From Azolla caroliniana (taxonomy: Eukaryota > Polypodiophyta), in the NCBI GenBank assembly GCA_043228905.1, contig JBHGNT010000027.1, positions 310,001-374,000 of the forward strand: DNA of 64,000 nucleotides, in the 5' to 3' direction. Each line of letters starts with the position of its first letter. Position 1 is the first letter of the stretch. Both the position numbers and the translations under genes were made by a program. Under the pieces are notes generated by a model. That model was not told the origin of the DNA and did not search any database. It worked only from the letters and a program-made list of their open reading frames with translations. Shown one piece after another: positions 1 through 10,263 of the stretch.

Positions 1-569
1 AGGAAGGACGGCTTAGCCCTCCTCGGTGGTGTCTCTCAGCTGATGCGAGAAAGGTTAGATTGACTCACTTGGTACGTACCTACTGCCTGAGTAAGGGCTA
101 CGTATCCCGAACAGAATACGTCAGTATGTGTGTGGCGGAGTAATCCAGGGCCCAGTTTGGGCGAAAGCCTTGACTTCCACATGAAGCGGTCAAGGTTGCC
201 GGACAGCCAGCCACAAGTAATTCCAGCATAGGAACTGACTTAAACAATCGAGCAGGTGCGCAAAGACCTGTAACCATTGGGTGCTCTGACGGGGCGAAGC
301 AGGGAAGTGCGTAGCGCTTACTCCGTCCTCGAAAGGCAAAGACACGAAAAGAGAGCAACCACGGGAAGTAACCGCTTCGCATTGTCTAGTAAACGATGCG
401 CGGTCTCAGAGGTCGCATAGTAGCGAGGGAGGAATGCCAGAAACCTGGCCGAGCCGCGAAGGCAACTAGTCAGAACAAACCTTAGTTCAACGCGGCCAGT
501 ACGTATGCGGCCGGCCGGCGTTGAGAATAAGGAACAATTCTTCGAAACGGAAGGGACGGCAATACTCTC

Positions 570-606
<37 letters not shown>

Positions 607-684
607 TTAAGGTGTTCCGAGTGAGAGCTGTATGACAAAAGATTGCCACGTACGGTTTGGAGGGCAGCATTGACTGACCCCTAT
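1..684 (+). other. nad1: 3' part of group II intron nad1i258
   Basis: The window opens inside an intron. A domain V hairpin with the typical ACGTACGGTTT 3' arm lies at about 625-657. The intron ends at 684, just before a nad1 coding stretch that starts at nucleotide 259 of the usual gene numbering. The upstream exon lies outside the window. A (GCAA)n array at 571-605 sits directly before domain V, in the region that is normally the tolerant domain IV. Confidence 0.75.
571..605. repeat. (GCAA)n tandem array in nad1i258
   Basis: About nine units of GCAA in tandem. It is one of more than twenty such arrays in the window, in both orientations. Confidence 0.95.
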
Positions 685-820
685 TTAAGTTTGGTTGCTC
701 GGGCTGTTACACTTTCTGATTATGGTATGGTATTGTCGGATCCAAATGTAGGTACATTCTATCTATTTGCTATATCTTCTCCAGGGGTTTATGGGATTAT
801 TACAGTGGGTCGGTCTAGTA
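685..820 (+). CDS. nad1: nad1 exon, NADH dehydrogenase subunit 1 (nt 259-394)
   Basis: Nad1 is a membrane subunit of respiratory complex I, near the quinone site. The 136-nt exon translates to [40 protein letters not shown], matching the conserved Nad1 core; Arg, Thr, Ser and Pro stand where Trp, Pro, Phe and Leu are usual, as expected for C-to-U and U-to-C editing. The boundaries fit i258 and i394 exactly (exon length 136). The gene continues at 2337 and 4129. Exons before nt 259 are not in the window. Confidence 0.93.
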
Positions 821-2336
821 GGGCGGCCGTTCAGTCACCTGTGGTACTAAAGCAGCCAGCCCGGCCCGCCCATGTGGTCAAATTGTTTGTAGTGTGGAAT
901 GATCTGCTCTATACAGGGTGTAGGGCTCTTCGACAGAACTAGTAATAGGCTTGACTCGCGATTTGAAGGGTAGGGGGGGTTCTTGTGTAGGAGGCTAAAA
1001 GGGGATAGGGATACGTTCAAAGAAGTTCAGGAAGAAAGGAAGAGCATGCCGTAAAAGCATGGTTGAAGGTCGATCCTGTCTTCCCAGGGAGTACCTAACA
1101 ACACCATGTGGAAGAACCAACCTTGTGGATCAGGATGAGGTGCCGTCCTAGCGAATTGAAGTCTCCTTGGGTAGCCAACGACCTACAGTTATCCTTGTAC
1201 CTCTGTGCCGAGCGAACGACTGTACGCTGTCTTGTTTTCTGCCAGCTGGGATTGCTTGCCGGCCAGATCGGATTGGAGCAACCATTGCATGAAGGCACAT
1301 TACCCATCCTCTTGGGGACAAGAGACTGAACGACATCCCGATTTACTGCATTCCAGGACATCTGGGATGAGAGCCGTAGGTGATACCGGCGAAACCCAGC
1401 CAGATTTTGTTCTGGCAGGTAGTCAGAGGACTCATAGTACCCGCCCCGAAAGGGGCCCCTCACGCACGCACGGGGAAGACGCTAGTTTTCAGGGAAGAGG
1501 AAAGTCTTTATTTCTTTTTCCACGTTGTTTTCTTCTAGCAGCAGGAAAGGAGTCTGGATGTCTGCCTAGCTTCGGCAGATTCTACTCAACGCAATCTGCA
1601 AACTCGAATCCCCGAAACCTGACTCAATGCGGAATAGAATTGATCGTCGTTTGGTGGATCTCCAGCAAGCAGTTTTAACTAAAAGAACAGGACATACCAC
1701 AAAATTCAGAGAGAGAACACGAAGCGATCGATCTGCTTACCGAGGGCTAAGGCTAGACCGCAGGACCTGGATTTATGACGTCCGGCCCGCTCCTCTCGAG
1801 TCCTGCCTGCTGGGAACGAACCACGAGGACGACCGCCAAGAACGGGCGTACTCGAGGGGGGCCAGAACCAAGCCCAAACGGGACGGAAGGGTACGGAGCG
1901 AGGTATTATAAAGCATTGCTTTATGGCGGCCGAAGAAAAGAAAAGAAAAGAAAAGAAGCGGTTTTCATCATCATGCATGAAGGCGCGCGCGCGCGCCGGT
2001 TCATCATGAAGGCGCTGAGTCAGAATTTTCCACTCCGCTAAACTAAAGAGGACGACAGAGAAGCAGGAGACGACGAACCCCTGCAACTACGTCGGACCTC
2101 TCGGAGTGAAAAAGAAAGCCAGATGGTGGTAGACTATCACGTACGGCTTTGCCCTCCCCGCCAACCACGTGTCAATGTGCCTCTACGGAAGGAACATCGA
2201 CGGGCGGGTTTCCCGGGCGATCTAAAGCAAGTTGTTGGGGTAGAGAGCCGTATGCGCGGCGACGTGCTCGTATGGTTCGGAGAGGACTCAGCGTACACTG
2301 ATCCTGTTGATTGGTGGAAAAGCAGCTTCACTCCTT
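821..2336 (+). other. nad1: group II intron nad1i394, cis-arranged
   Basis: The 1516-nt spacer between two nad1 exons sits at the position of i394, which is trans-spliced in flowering plants. Here both halves are contiguous. Domain V lies at about 2245-2278 (GAGCCGTATGCG..). A second, degenerate domain V-like hairpin is seen at about 2117-2152. The intron also holds a (GAAAA)n tract near 1934 and a GC dinucleotide run near 1985. No maturase ORF is visible. Confidence 0.85.
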
Positions 2337-2670
2337 ATTCCAAATATGCTTTTTCAGGAGTATCATGATTTGCCGTCTAAATGGTTTTGTACGAAGTATC
2401 TATTGGTCCTATTATCATTACTGCACTAATTTGTGTAGGTTTTTGTAATTTTAGTGAGATTGTCATAGCGTAAGAGCAGATATGGTTTCGCATTCTCTTG
2501 TTCTCCGTATTGATTCTGTTTTCTATCTTTCGCTCAGTAGAAACTAATCGAGCTCCGTCTGATCTACTAGAAGTAGAAGTTGAATCAGTCGTGGGCTATA
2601 ATGCGGAATATCTTTTAATGGGATTTGCTCCCTCTCTTTCGGGAGAATATGCTAATACGATCTTAATGAG
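2337..2670 (+). CDS. nad1: nad1 exon (nt 395-728)
   Basis: The 334-nt exon reads [68 protein letters not shown]. The stops TGA, TAA and TAA stand at conserved Arg, Gln and Gln codons and need U-to-C editing. The i477 and i669 introns of flowering plants are absent, since coding runs straight through both sites. The 3' end meets GTGCG, a group II 5' end, exactly at i728. Confidence 0.95.
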
Positions 2671-3698
2671 GTGCGGAGCCTTGCATCCGACATTCGTTGG
2701 GCTTCCGCTCCCTGCAGGAGCCAGCGTCCCCTCAAGGGCTTTGTGCAGTAAACTCCTCCGGGCGACGATCTGAAGACTAGTAGGTCCCGCGAAGCTTTCG
2801 AAGAGGGGTAGCCTGGTGTGTAAGCACAGCAATGAACCGCGAACCCGTCGGACGACCTATCTAAGATTAGGAGGATATCTCAGGTGGTTATCCCGCAACT
2901 CTTCCCCAGACCTATACTATCGAATGCTCATATGGGAAAGTGCGCTCTTAGGTCTGGAACCAGGGAGGGTTGCTCCGAGAAATCCCTTCTCGTTTCCTCC
3001 AGGGGGTGCGGACACACTTGCACGGATTACAGGTGACGGCTACAAAGATGGCGGGGAAGGAAACAGTACCCGACATCCAGGGATGAATGTAAACTCATTG
3101 GACAGGGGTAATCATTCTGGTCCTGGGAGAGAAGACTCACCAACAACAGTGGTAGACACTAGTCTGAAAGGCTAGCAAAACAGAATCACCGAGACAACGG
3201 CAGCCCCATGTACTCCTGTTGCGGACGAGAGACTGCTTGCTTGCTTGCTTGCTACTGGCGTCCCATGAGCAAATTGAGTCTGAACCAGGCGACTTAACCC
3301 CCAGCGAAGAGGGATTTCTGCTGAAAACTTGTTCGTTACGTTACGTTAAAGGGGATCTTTTTGGAATGGTCGGAGAAAGACTCGCTGCGCCTCTTGTCAG
3401 GCGCCTTGCTCGAGCCCGCGGGAGAAGTGATGGTACTGTTTATTTCCAAAAATTCGTTCTCGGAGTCAGAAGGTAAAGCACCGTATCTCACAGCTCCCTA
3501 CTAACGCTCCGCTATCAATTCCAAGTTAGAGGAGGGAGGAGTACCCTGGTCTGGTAGCCAACCCACTTTAATGCTATCGCATTCTCTCTGCTGGGTTAAA
3601 ACCTAAAGAAAGTGTGCTTATCAGCAGCAAGCACAAACCCGGTTGGTTGTTTTCAGCTGCCCTTTCTGTAGGTTGAGTGGCTTCAATCTCTCCCCCCG

Positions 3699-3723
3699 GC
3701 AGGCAGGCAGGCAGGCAGGCAGG
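3699..3723. repeat. (GGCA)n tandem array
   Basis: About six tandem GGCA units inside nad1i728. Confidence 0.9.
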
Positions 3724-3825
3724 AACTTTCTCGCTCGGCCTTTGACCACCTACCTCTCATTGTTCTCCTGGGGACTCACTCACTTTAGAGATTTTTCTCC
3801 GTCTATGCGGGCTCTAAGCCGATGA

Positions 3826-3885
3826 ACCGGTTCATCATGAAGGCCTTCATGATGAAAAAGGGGTTGGCGGGTTTGATGAACCGCC
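3826..3885. repeat. short palindromic dispersed element
   Basis: The element has inverted ends GGTTCATCA and TGATGAACC, an inner palindrome CATGAAGGCCTTCATG and the core AAAAAGGGGTTGGCGGG. Closely similar copies occur near 23548, 44312 and, inverted, near 51355. Half-copies occur at many other sites. Confidence 0.8.
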
Positions 3886-4128
3886 TTGTAGGCCAGCCTG
3901 AACTGTAAGTCGATCCCACTCTGCTGCTGCTGTGCCAACCACCACCGAGACATCCATGCGAGAGAGAGATCGGATTCGAAGACCTAAACGTTGCATTGGT
4001 TGGAGAAGAGGAAACTCAATATTCCCGGGACGGAGCCGTATGACGCGAGAGTGTCACGTACGGTTCTTTGAGAAGGGTGTGGATACACCTATTGGGCTAA
4101 GGGCCACAGAGCCGCGCCCTCACTCTCC

Positions 4129-4390
4129 TAGTCTATGTACACCGCCTTTCCCGGGAGGTTGGCCATCCATTTTAGATCTTCCTAGTTTCCAGGGAATTCC
4201 GGGCTCAATCTGGTTTGGCACAAAGGTTATTTTCTTTCCGTTCGTATATATATGGGTTTGCGCAGCATTTCTATGACATTGTTATGATTAACCAATGAGA
4301 CTTGGACGGAAAGTCTTCCCGCCTTTATCATTAGCTCGGGTAGTTTCTGTATTCGGCGTTCCAGTAGCCTTTGACTGGCTACCTCAATGA
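4129..4390 (+). CDS. nad1: nad1 terminal exon
   Basis: It translates to [45 protein letters not shown] and continues through TGA, TAG-free Arg/Tyr positions to [27 protein letters not shown], the Nad1 C-terminus. Internal stops at usual Arg and Gln sites imply U-to-C editing. Most Nad1 proteins end in WLP, so the CAA at 4385-4387 may itself be edited to UAA, with TGA at 4388-4390 as a back-up stop. Confidence 0.93.
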
Positions 4391-4849
4391 ATTGAGCATA
4401 CTGTGATGTTGAACGTCATAATTAATGGGGTTCTGGTCGGAAGAAAACGGCGTCCAGACCCCTCTCACGCACGCCCGCCGATGGAAATTTCGTAAACAGA
4501 ATGCCGCCTTGCGATCGTCCGATCGATGCTTCTTCGAGGGTGAGAGCACCGACCGGGAAAATAAAAGGAGGAAAGAACCGATACCCCAGCTACTACGGCG
4601 CGCGCCTCCCAGATCACAACAATATCTTCTTCTTTTGCTAGGCTTACGGCAGACGCCCTCGGCATAATCGCAATGGACGGCCCTAGGTACGGTAGTGGCG
4701 AGTCCAGGTTGCTTGACCTAAACGATTTACCGCCAACCGAAAGGTAATCGTTCGGTTATGTCAAGGGGTGAGTGCTGTGTCAAGCGGGCGGATGCATGAT
4801 GAACGCTTTTCGGGGCCGCACGCAGAAGGAAAAACACAGATTGCGAAAT
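4391..4849. other. intergenic spacer nad1-rps12
   Basis: I recognise no gene. Overlapping short ORFs on both strands near 4425-4667 resemble no known family. Confidence 0.6.
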
Positions 4850-5230
4850 ACGCCTACCATAAATTAATTGCTTCGTCATTGTAGAAGGGCAAAACGTCAC
4901 AAAACATGTACTTGAGCTTCGAATTAATGTCTCTAAAAGTTTGGGGTACGCCCGCGTGTTTCGACAAGAACACTAAAAAAACCTAATCTGGCTTTATGCA
5001 AGATAGCCAAGGCACGTTCAAGCAATTGAAGGAATATCATTGCTCACATCTTTGGCGAGGGTTATAATTCATAGGAGCATCCTGCGGTTACGGCTAGAGG
5101 AGGTAGAGTGAAAGATTCGTTAGGTGTGAATTATCATCGTATTCGAGGAGTTAAAGATTCGTAGGGAATCCCGGATTGAAGATGAGGCAGACTAAAACAT
5201 GGTACAGAGAAACCTAAGAATTCGATACGA
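4850..5230 (+). CDS. rps12: ribosomal protein S12
   Basis: S12 is a component of the mitochondrial small ribosomal subunit at the decoding centre. The frame reads ACG(Met)-PTIN*LLRH.RRAK.., then [68 protein letters not shown]..R, which is S12 over its whole length. Seven or more in-frame stops fall at Gln, Arg or Trp positions. The start is ACG, and the end is CGA at 5228-5230, which C-to-U editing would make UGA. That gives 126 residues, the usual length. It precedes rps7 as in many land plant mitochondria. Confidence 0.95.
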
Positions 5231-5463
5231 ATAAAAAGGTCAAATCAGGGAATGGTTGCTTTTCTCGCTCATCGCCTTCAGACCGGTTTAATTTTTCGGG
5301 AAGACTTTCAGAATGACCGGCGGAAACTTTTGGAACGGAAAGCCATCCGCTTCGATCCCATTGCAAATATTTCTGCGCCCATCTAGCAGGGCTTTTGTCA
5401 CCCAGACCCAAGGGAGGCCGTGAAGGAAGCACATACAGCTGCTCGGAGAGATTAAGCTACATC

Positions 5464-5919
5464 TGGGGAGTGGATAATAAACAAAAAAGATTAATCAAGA
5501 AATTAGTCCACTTTTGTATGATTGATGGTAAAAGAACAAAATCTCGTGTTATTGTTTCCTAAACTTCTTCTCGTCTTTCCTGAACTGAACCCGATGTTCA
5601 TGTTATCACACTCCTGGCTAACGCCATAGAGAATGTCAAGCCTACTCGCGAAATCAAGAAAGTGAGAATCGCAGGGACTACTCGTAATGTACTCAAGATT
5701 ATTGCCAAAGAACGTTAAGAAACCTTAGCTTTTCGTCGGATCATGGAAGCAGCTGTCAAATGACGTACTATGAGCAGAAATAGCCAGAGCTTGGATTAAT
5801 GTTCATCTGCTGAGATACCGGATGCTTATCAAAGAAAGGGAAATGTTCGTAAAAGAAGGGATGATCTTCATAAACCGGCAGAGGCCAATAGAAGTTTCGC
5901 GCATTATAGGTGGCGGTGA
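5464..5919 (+). CDS. rps7: ribosomal protein S7
   Basis: S7 is a primary 16S-type rRNA binder of the small subunit. The frame reads [27 protein letters not shown].., [71 protein letters not shown], matching plant mitochondrial S7. Five in-frame stops replace Gln or Arg codons. The stop is TGA at 5917-5919. The start is unclear: no in-frame ATG or ACG lies nearby; GTG at 5470 or a codon slightly upstream is possible, so the 5' end is approximate. Confidence 0.92.
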
Positions 5920-7899
5920 ACCATTGAAAACATGTAATGAGCTGGGGTCAAGAGCTGTTAGACACTTTAGCAGCACACACCCTACATCGCAGAATCGAGT
6001 AATTGGTAATCCATCGTTCGAATGCTTAATGATTCTAATATTGACAATGAGACCTGCCAAAAAAAAAGAAAGCGAGAATTCGATTCTGGTGTGAATTTGG
6101 TGCTACGTGAATTTAATGAAGAAAGTTCGCACTCCCTTCCCTACTGATAATTGGGGGCATCTGAGCCCGCCCCTCGGACATGGGGGCACAAAAGCAGCAC
6201 AAAAAGCACTATACCCTCCCTGTCTAACTTGTTAAAAAACAACGGAGTAAGTCTTTGCCGGCATTGTTAAGTCATTGGAAAAAGACACCTAACAACAATG
6301 AAGATTCGTTTCCAGAGAGTTTATTCACCGTTGCTCCTGGAGAATACTCTGCAAACAACAAACCGTGCGTGCCCTTTCAAGGTTAATCTCAACGATGAAG
6401 CGGCTAGCTCGACTCCATCGATCCTGTGTACAATGTCTCAGATTACAGGCCTTCGCTGTGGCGGAACTTGATGACCTGGACTGCGAAGAGCCCTATAGTG
6501 ACGGCGATAGCGAAGCAGAGGTTGAAGAATTTCTTTTGCCTGCTTCTAACTTTATTATCAAGAATAATGTTCTGGCGGTCAGCGTTAGATAAATCTCATA
6601 AGAAATATATTCAAATAGGAATTTGTACGTTCAAACCGTGCGTGTGCCAATTGCTCGAAGAAGCAAAGGTTAAGCTTGAAGCCGAAGAAAAGAGAGGTAA
6701 GGAAAGATTAATGATAAGCGATGGATTGGGCCAAACAAATTCGGCGGATTTCTTGAGAAGGAAGGAATACTTGCAAAAAATGATCGAACAATTTGTTGAC
6801 GAGAGATCAATCTATAATAACTCGCTGGACCTTTTTGATTGATAAGCTGACCAACAAAAGGCAAACCAACATGCAGGATAGGTTTATTGCGCACTTCAAG
6901 AAAGATAAAGAACTAATAGACATTTTAACGTCCTTCGATGTATATACGATTGAAATACTTACGATATTTTAGAATCTTTATTGTTAGATTGTTTATTAAT
7001 AGGGATTGCCTCTTTTCCAGAGTCTAAATTATTATTATTAAAATCTTTACCGTCAGATTGTTTATCAACAGAGATTGACCCAGACTCAGATTTTCTTGAG
7101 TCTGAATTAATCGAAAAACAAAATAGCCACGGCCTTTACCATTAAACTTACATTATAACACTTTTTTTTCAATTTCAATATCTCATTTTCTAATGCTATT
7201 GTATGACAGCAGAAAAATTGCGGTATAAATGAAAATATTATTAATACAAAGAAAACCTTGTTTTCTTCTTTGATCAAACAAACTCATATCTTTAAATAAT
7301 AAACGAATTCTAGTTTGAATAGAATCTAAAGCTACTTTTGCTTTCATTCACCAAAAGCAGCTGCTTTGGTTGCGTTGGTTGTTAACCATTTTAAGAGAGT
7401 GTATAAGGACCTACCACTCTATACGGCGGTGTACGATTGCTTCATATCAAACTACAAAGTATCTTCACTATTACCAGATCTATATAAATCAACCCTGTTC
7501 GGGTCTTTAGGTTGTCCGATGGCAACCAAAGCGTCTTTCTATTGTTCCCCGAACCATTCGAACTCTTTTACCAGATTCTTGGCAGTCCCTTTCCCAAAGA
7601 AAGTTGGGAAGTGCAGTCTCTGCAGGCAGGCAGTTAGCCCCTCGGGTCGTTCAGTCTCGAAGGTATGGTTCGGGCTTCGTTCGTTTCTTGTGACCAGATT
7701 CATTGGTTCGAGGCTACGTACGTTGGATCGGGTTCGGGCCCTAAAATATGTGATTGGGTAATTACGATGGCTCGTATACACGTTCGAGGATCACTCTCCA
7801 GGCGACGGAGGACTGCTTAGTGATTGAAGGGAGAGAAGAAACCCATTTGATTTCTCACTAGAGGCCTAATGATTGCATAACTCTGAGGTTCCAACTGCT
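5920..7899. other. long spacer with an AT-rich island
   Basis: There is no recognisable gene in almost 2 kb. From about 6900 to 7350 the sequence is clearly AT-richer than the rest and holds two diverged copies of a block with GATTGTTTAT (near 6985 and 7055). An ORF at 6426-6842 (138 codons, lysine/glutamate-rich second half) and another at 7366-7761 (131 codons) match no family I know. Confidence 0.5.
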
Positions 7900-7984
7900 A
7901 CGGATAGAGGGATTTGAACCCCCACGACTGAGTAAGGTCACCAGAACCTAAACCTGGCATGTCTACCAATTCCATCATATCCGC
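7900..7984 (-). tRNA. trnL(uag): tRNA-Leu(UAG)
   Basis: The reverse strand folds as a type II tRNA. Acceptor arms GCGGATA and TATCCGT pair, the anticodon loop is TTTAGGT (UAG), there is a long variable arm, and the T loop is TTCAAAT. Confidence 0.92.
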
Positions 7985-8111
7985 ACATCGATTCTTATTT
8001 CGAAACCACCCTTTTTCACTGCTAACTGGATAGAGCTAAGAACGCCAATGGCTCGGATGGCGTAGCAATTAGAGGAAACTGAAACACCACCCCGTATTTT
8101 TCGATTCTCCC

Positions 8112-8143
<32 letters not shown>
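8112..8143. repeat. (GCAA)n tandem array
   Basis: About eight GCAA units between trnL(uag) and trnS(uga). Confidence 0.95.
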
Positions 8144-8290
8144 ACGCGCGACTTGCTCAATGGAGCCCGCTTACGACGATCCCTTTTAACCTCTCAGGCT
8201 CTTATAGAAGGCTTATAGAATGCCTATATGCTTTCCAAATCAAGTTAGGGTGATGGGAAAGTGGGAATGCTAACTTATGACCATACTCAC

Positions 8291-8376
8291 GGATGGAGAG
8301 GGATTCGAACCCCCGGTATCTCTCCGAATACTTCGGTTTTCAAGACCGACTCTTTAAACCGCTCAGACATCCATCC
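8291..8376 (-). tRNA. trnS(uga): tRNA-Ser(UGA)
   Basis: Acceptor arms GGATGGA and TCCATCC pair, the anticodon loop is CTTGAAA (UGA), there is a long variable arm, and the T loop is TTCGAAT. Confidence 0.95.
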
Positions 8377-8595
8377 CTTTCCCGACAAGATCACGAGCCA
8401 TCAATAATCAACGGGAAAGCGTGCCAAGCTTTCAGGTCTTTGTAAATCGCACGCAACGCCTTCAGAAAACAAATAGGTTGTACCGCAGGGCCTCCTCTTT
8501 GGCCCCTCCGACCAGAAAGGTTAAGCGTGGTAATTGATCATTCTATTTTAGATTGATAGGAACTAAGGCGTCCTAATAACCAAGTTTACAACCAT

Positions 8596-8667
8596 GGGCA
8601 ATAACGGACTCGAACCGCTGACTCCCTCGGTGTAAACGAGGCGCTCTACCAACTGAGCTAATTACCC
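8596..8667 (-). tRNA. trnV(uac): tRNA-Val(UAC)
   Basis: A 72-nt cloverleaf with acceptor GGGTAAT/ATTGCCC, D arm AGCTC..GAGC, anticodon stem CTCGT with loop containing TAC, and T arm with TTCGAGT. No intron is present, unlike the plastid trnV(uac). Confidence 0.93.
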
Positions 8668-8743
8668 GGAGTGCCGGCGATACTTCGGAGTCTCGCCGGC
8701 TCTGTTTTCTGTAGGTCACATAGAAATTTATCCATTCTTTCTA

Positions 8744-9401
8744 CGGCCACGTCAATCCGCTTCTTTTCTTGTTGGGCCGCGCCGCAATTGTCTAGCTTCT
8801 GCTACCAACTCCCCCATCGGGCCGTCTGACTTTACCGTAGCCGATAAGTAGCGTTAATCGTCTTCATCGCGCTGATGAAGCAGCGGGTTCATCCACCACC
8901 TTGGTTCTTCCCCGCAAGCAACTTCCGCCGTATTATCCATAGCTGTTCATCAAGAAGGCCTAGAGTTAGTTTTCCGATAAGATTCAAGCTACAATTTCAA
9001 ACAGCACCTTTTCTTCATGAAGCGCAAGAAAACTGCACTGCGGAAGAAGAAGAAGCGGTAAAAAGTGTAATATAAATGGCTACCAAAGTTCTTCTTTTGA
9101 ACTTTCAAGAAGGCCTGAATATTCATGGATTATTATACGATAATCTTTAATGCGGCTCAGATTGCGGAAAGAATTGAATGCTGGAATTTCGAAATTCCGT
9201 TGGTAAAATTCAGAAGGATCATGCAAGAAGGCAATATCATCTTCTGGCCATAATCTGCGAATCCAGCAAAGCAAAGCAAAGCAGCACTTTTCTTTTCACT
9301 TTAAACCGAGCCGGCGGCAATCTTGATGAATCACTGGCAAGAAGATGCTTTGCACTTTTCTTTCCACTTTAAAGCAGCAATCTTTTCACTCGGAAATGGC
9401 A
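8744..9401. repeat. dispersed repeat, inverted relative to 27049-27712 and 39233-39896
   Basis: Almost the full stretch is the reverse complement of the segment upstream of each rrn18 copy. Differences seen are one 5-bp indel in a TTTTC run near 8765 and a 2-bp change near 9385. It makes this a third, inverted copy able to recombine with the 4.1-kb repeat. Confidence 0.92.
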
Positions 9402-9422
9402 AAAGAGCTTGGAAGAAGAATA

Positions 9423-9492
9423 GGCTAGGGACGGAGTCGAACCGTCATTCCAGGATTTGCAGTCCAATACATTGCCATTATGTTACCCAGCC
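9423..9492 (-). tRNA. trnC(gca): tRNA-Cys(GCA)
   Basis: Acceptor GGCTGGG/CCTAGCC, anticodon loop with GCA in the context GGACTGCAAATCC, and T loop TTCGACT. It is encoded on the minus strand. Confidence 0.93.
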
Positions 9493-9499
9493 AGCAGAA

Positions 9500-9574
9500 C
9501 GTTTTTCCCGCTTAAATGAAGAGAGGCGGGACTCTCATTTAAGGGGGGTGACCTTAGGCCACCCTTTGAAATAA
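9500..9574. repeat. 75-bp double-hairpin repeat, copy 1
   Basis: It is identical to 10786-10860. It folds into two stem-loops: GGGTG..CACCC, and TTAAATGA..TTCATTTAA. This copy lies 125 bp beyond the rps14 stop, in the direction of transcription. The second copy lies 5 bp beyond the sdh4 stop. A role in 3' end formation or stability is inferred. Confidence 0.85.
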
Positions 9575-9698
9575 TCTAAAGCCTTACAATCAATTTCTGC
9601 GATGCCATAAAATGTGAACCAACGACAACGATTTTGGGCAAAATAAGAATTAGTGATTGAAAAAGACCCGCAGCTTGCTTGTGAAGCCGACCAGCGTA

Positions 9699-9890
9699 CT
9701 GCCAACACGACTTGTTTATGCCTATTAAAGAACCTTTTAATGCTAATTCACAGAAAACTATACGAAGCATACAAAATAACTAATATACGAAACGGAAGCG
9801 ACCGATGGAAATACGTCAGTTTCTTACTCATGTAAATAAACTATTTCTTAACAACGGCGACGACTTTTCCGGAGTCTTATTTCGGTTTTG
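9699..9890 (-). CDS. rps14: ribosomal protein S14, 3' exon
   Basis: S14 is a small-subunit protein. The minus strand reads ..PLLRNSLFT*VRN*RISIGRFRFVY*LFCMLRIVFCELALKGSLIGINKSCW, then CAG, which editing to UAG makes the stop. This matches the C-terminal 63 residues of plant Rps14 (..LPRNSSFARVRNRC.FTGRPRSVYQLF.ISRIVFRELA.KG.L.GI.KSSW). A group II intron 3' end (domain V and VI) directly precedes it, at the position of rps14i114. I could not identify the first 38 codons with confidence, so the gene may be trans-split or its first exon very divergent. Confidence 0.88.
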
Positions 9891-10230
9891 GTCGGCCAAT
9901 CAGGTTAGGAGTTCCCTGCCTGACCGCCAATTCAGAACCGCTCGTGACAGTTTCCCGTCATACGGCTCCCCGCATCCCATCAGGTGAGGGTTCCGGAATA
10001 CGAGCTCCCCTGCCCTCTTTTGATCGTGACGATGCCCATGCAGCCAGCAACTGCCGCAAATTGGCAGCTCATGCCTCCCGGACGACGACGTAGATGCGAT
10101 CCATCTGTGATGTCCACAGGCGGCCGGCCGGCGGAAAGAACACCTACGCCGTGGTTGGAGTTCTACTTCCTTGTCGTCGCTTTAGCCCTATCGGCTAGCT
10201 AGGGCCATTGCTCAGTTTGTTTCCTCACGC

Positions 10231-10263
<33 letters not shown>

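Larger units (their letters stand above)
2671..4128 (+). other. nad1: group II intron nad1i728 without matR
   Basis: The intron starts GTGCGGAGCC and has a domain V hairpin at about 4033-4066. In seed plants this intron encodes the maturase MatR. At 1458 nt it holds no recognisable maturase frame here. It contains a (TTGC)n array at 3233-3252, a (GGCA)n array at 3699-3723 and a palindromic TTCATCATGAA-type element at 3826-3885. Confidence 0.87.

Noticed and set aside
571-605. CRISPR-like arrays
   Set aside because: All repeat arrays are simple tetra- or pentanucleotide tandems without spacers, in a mitochondrial genome.
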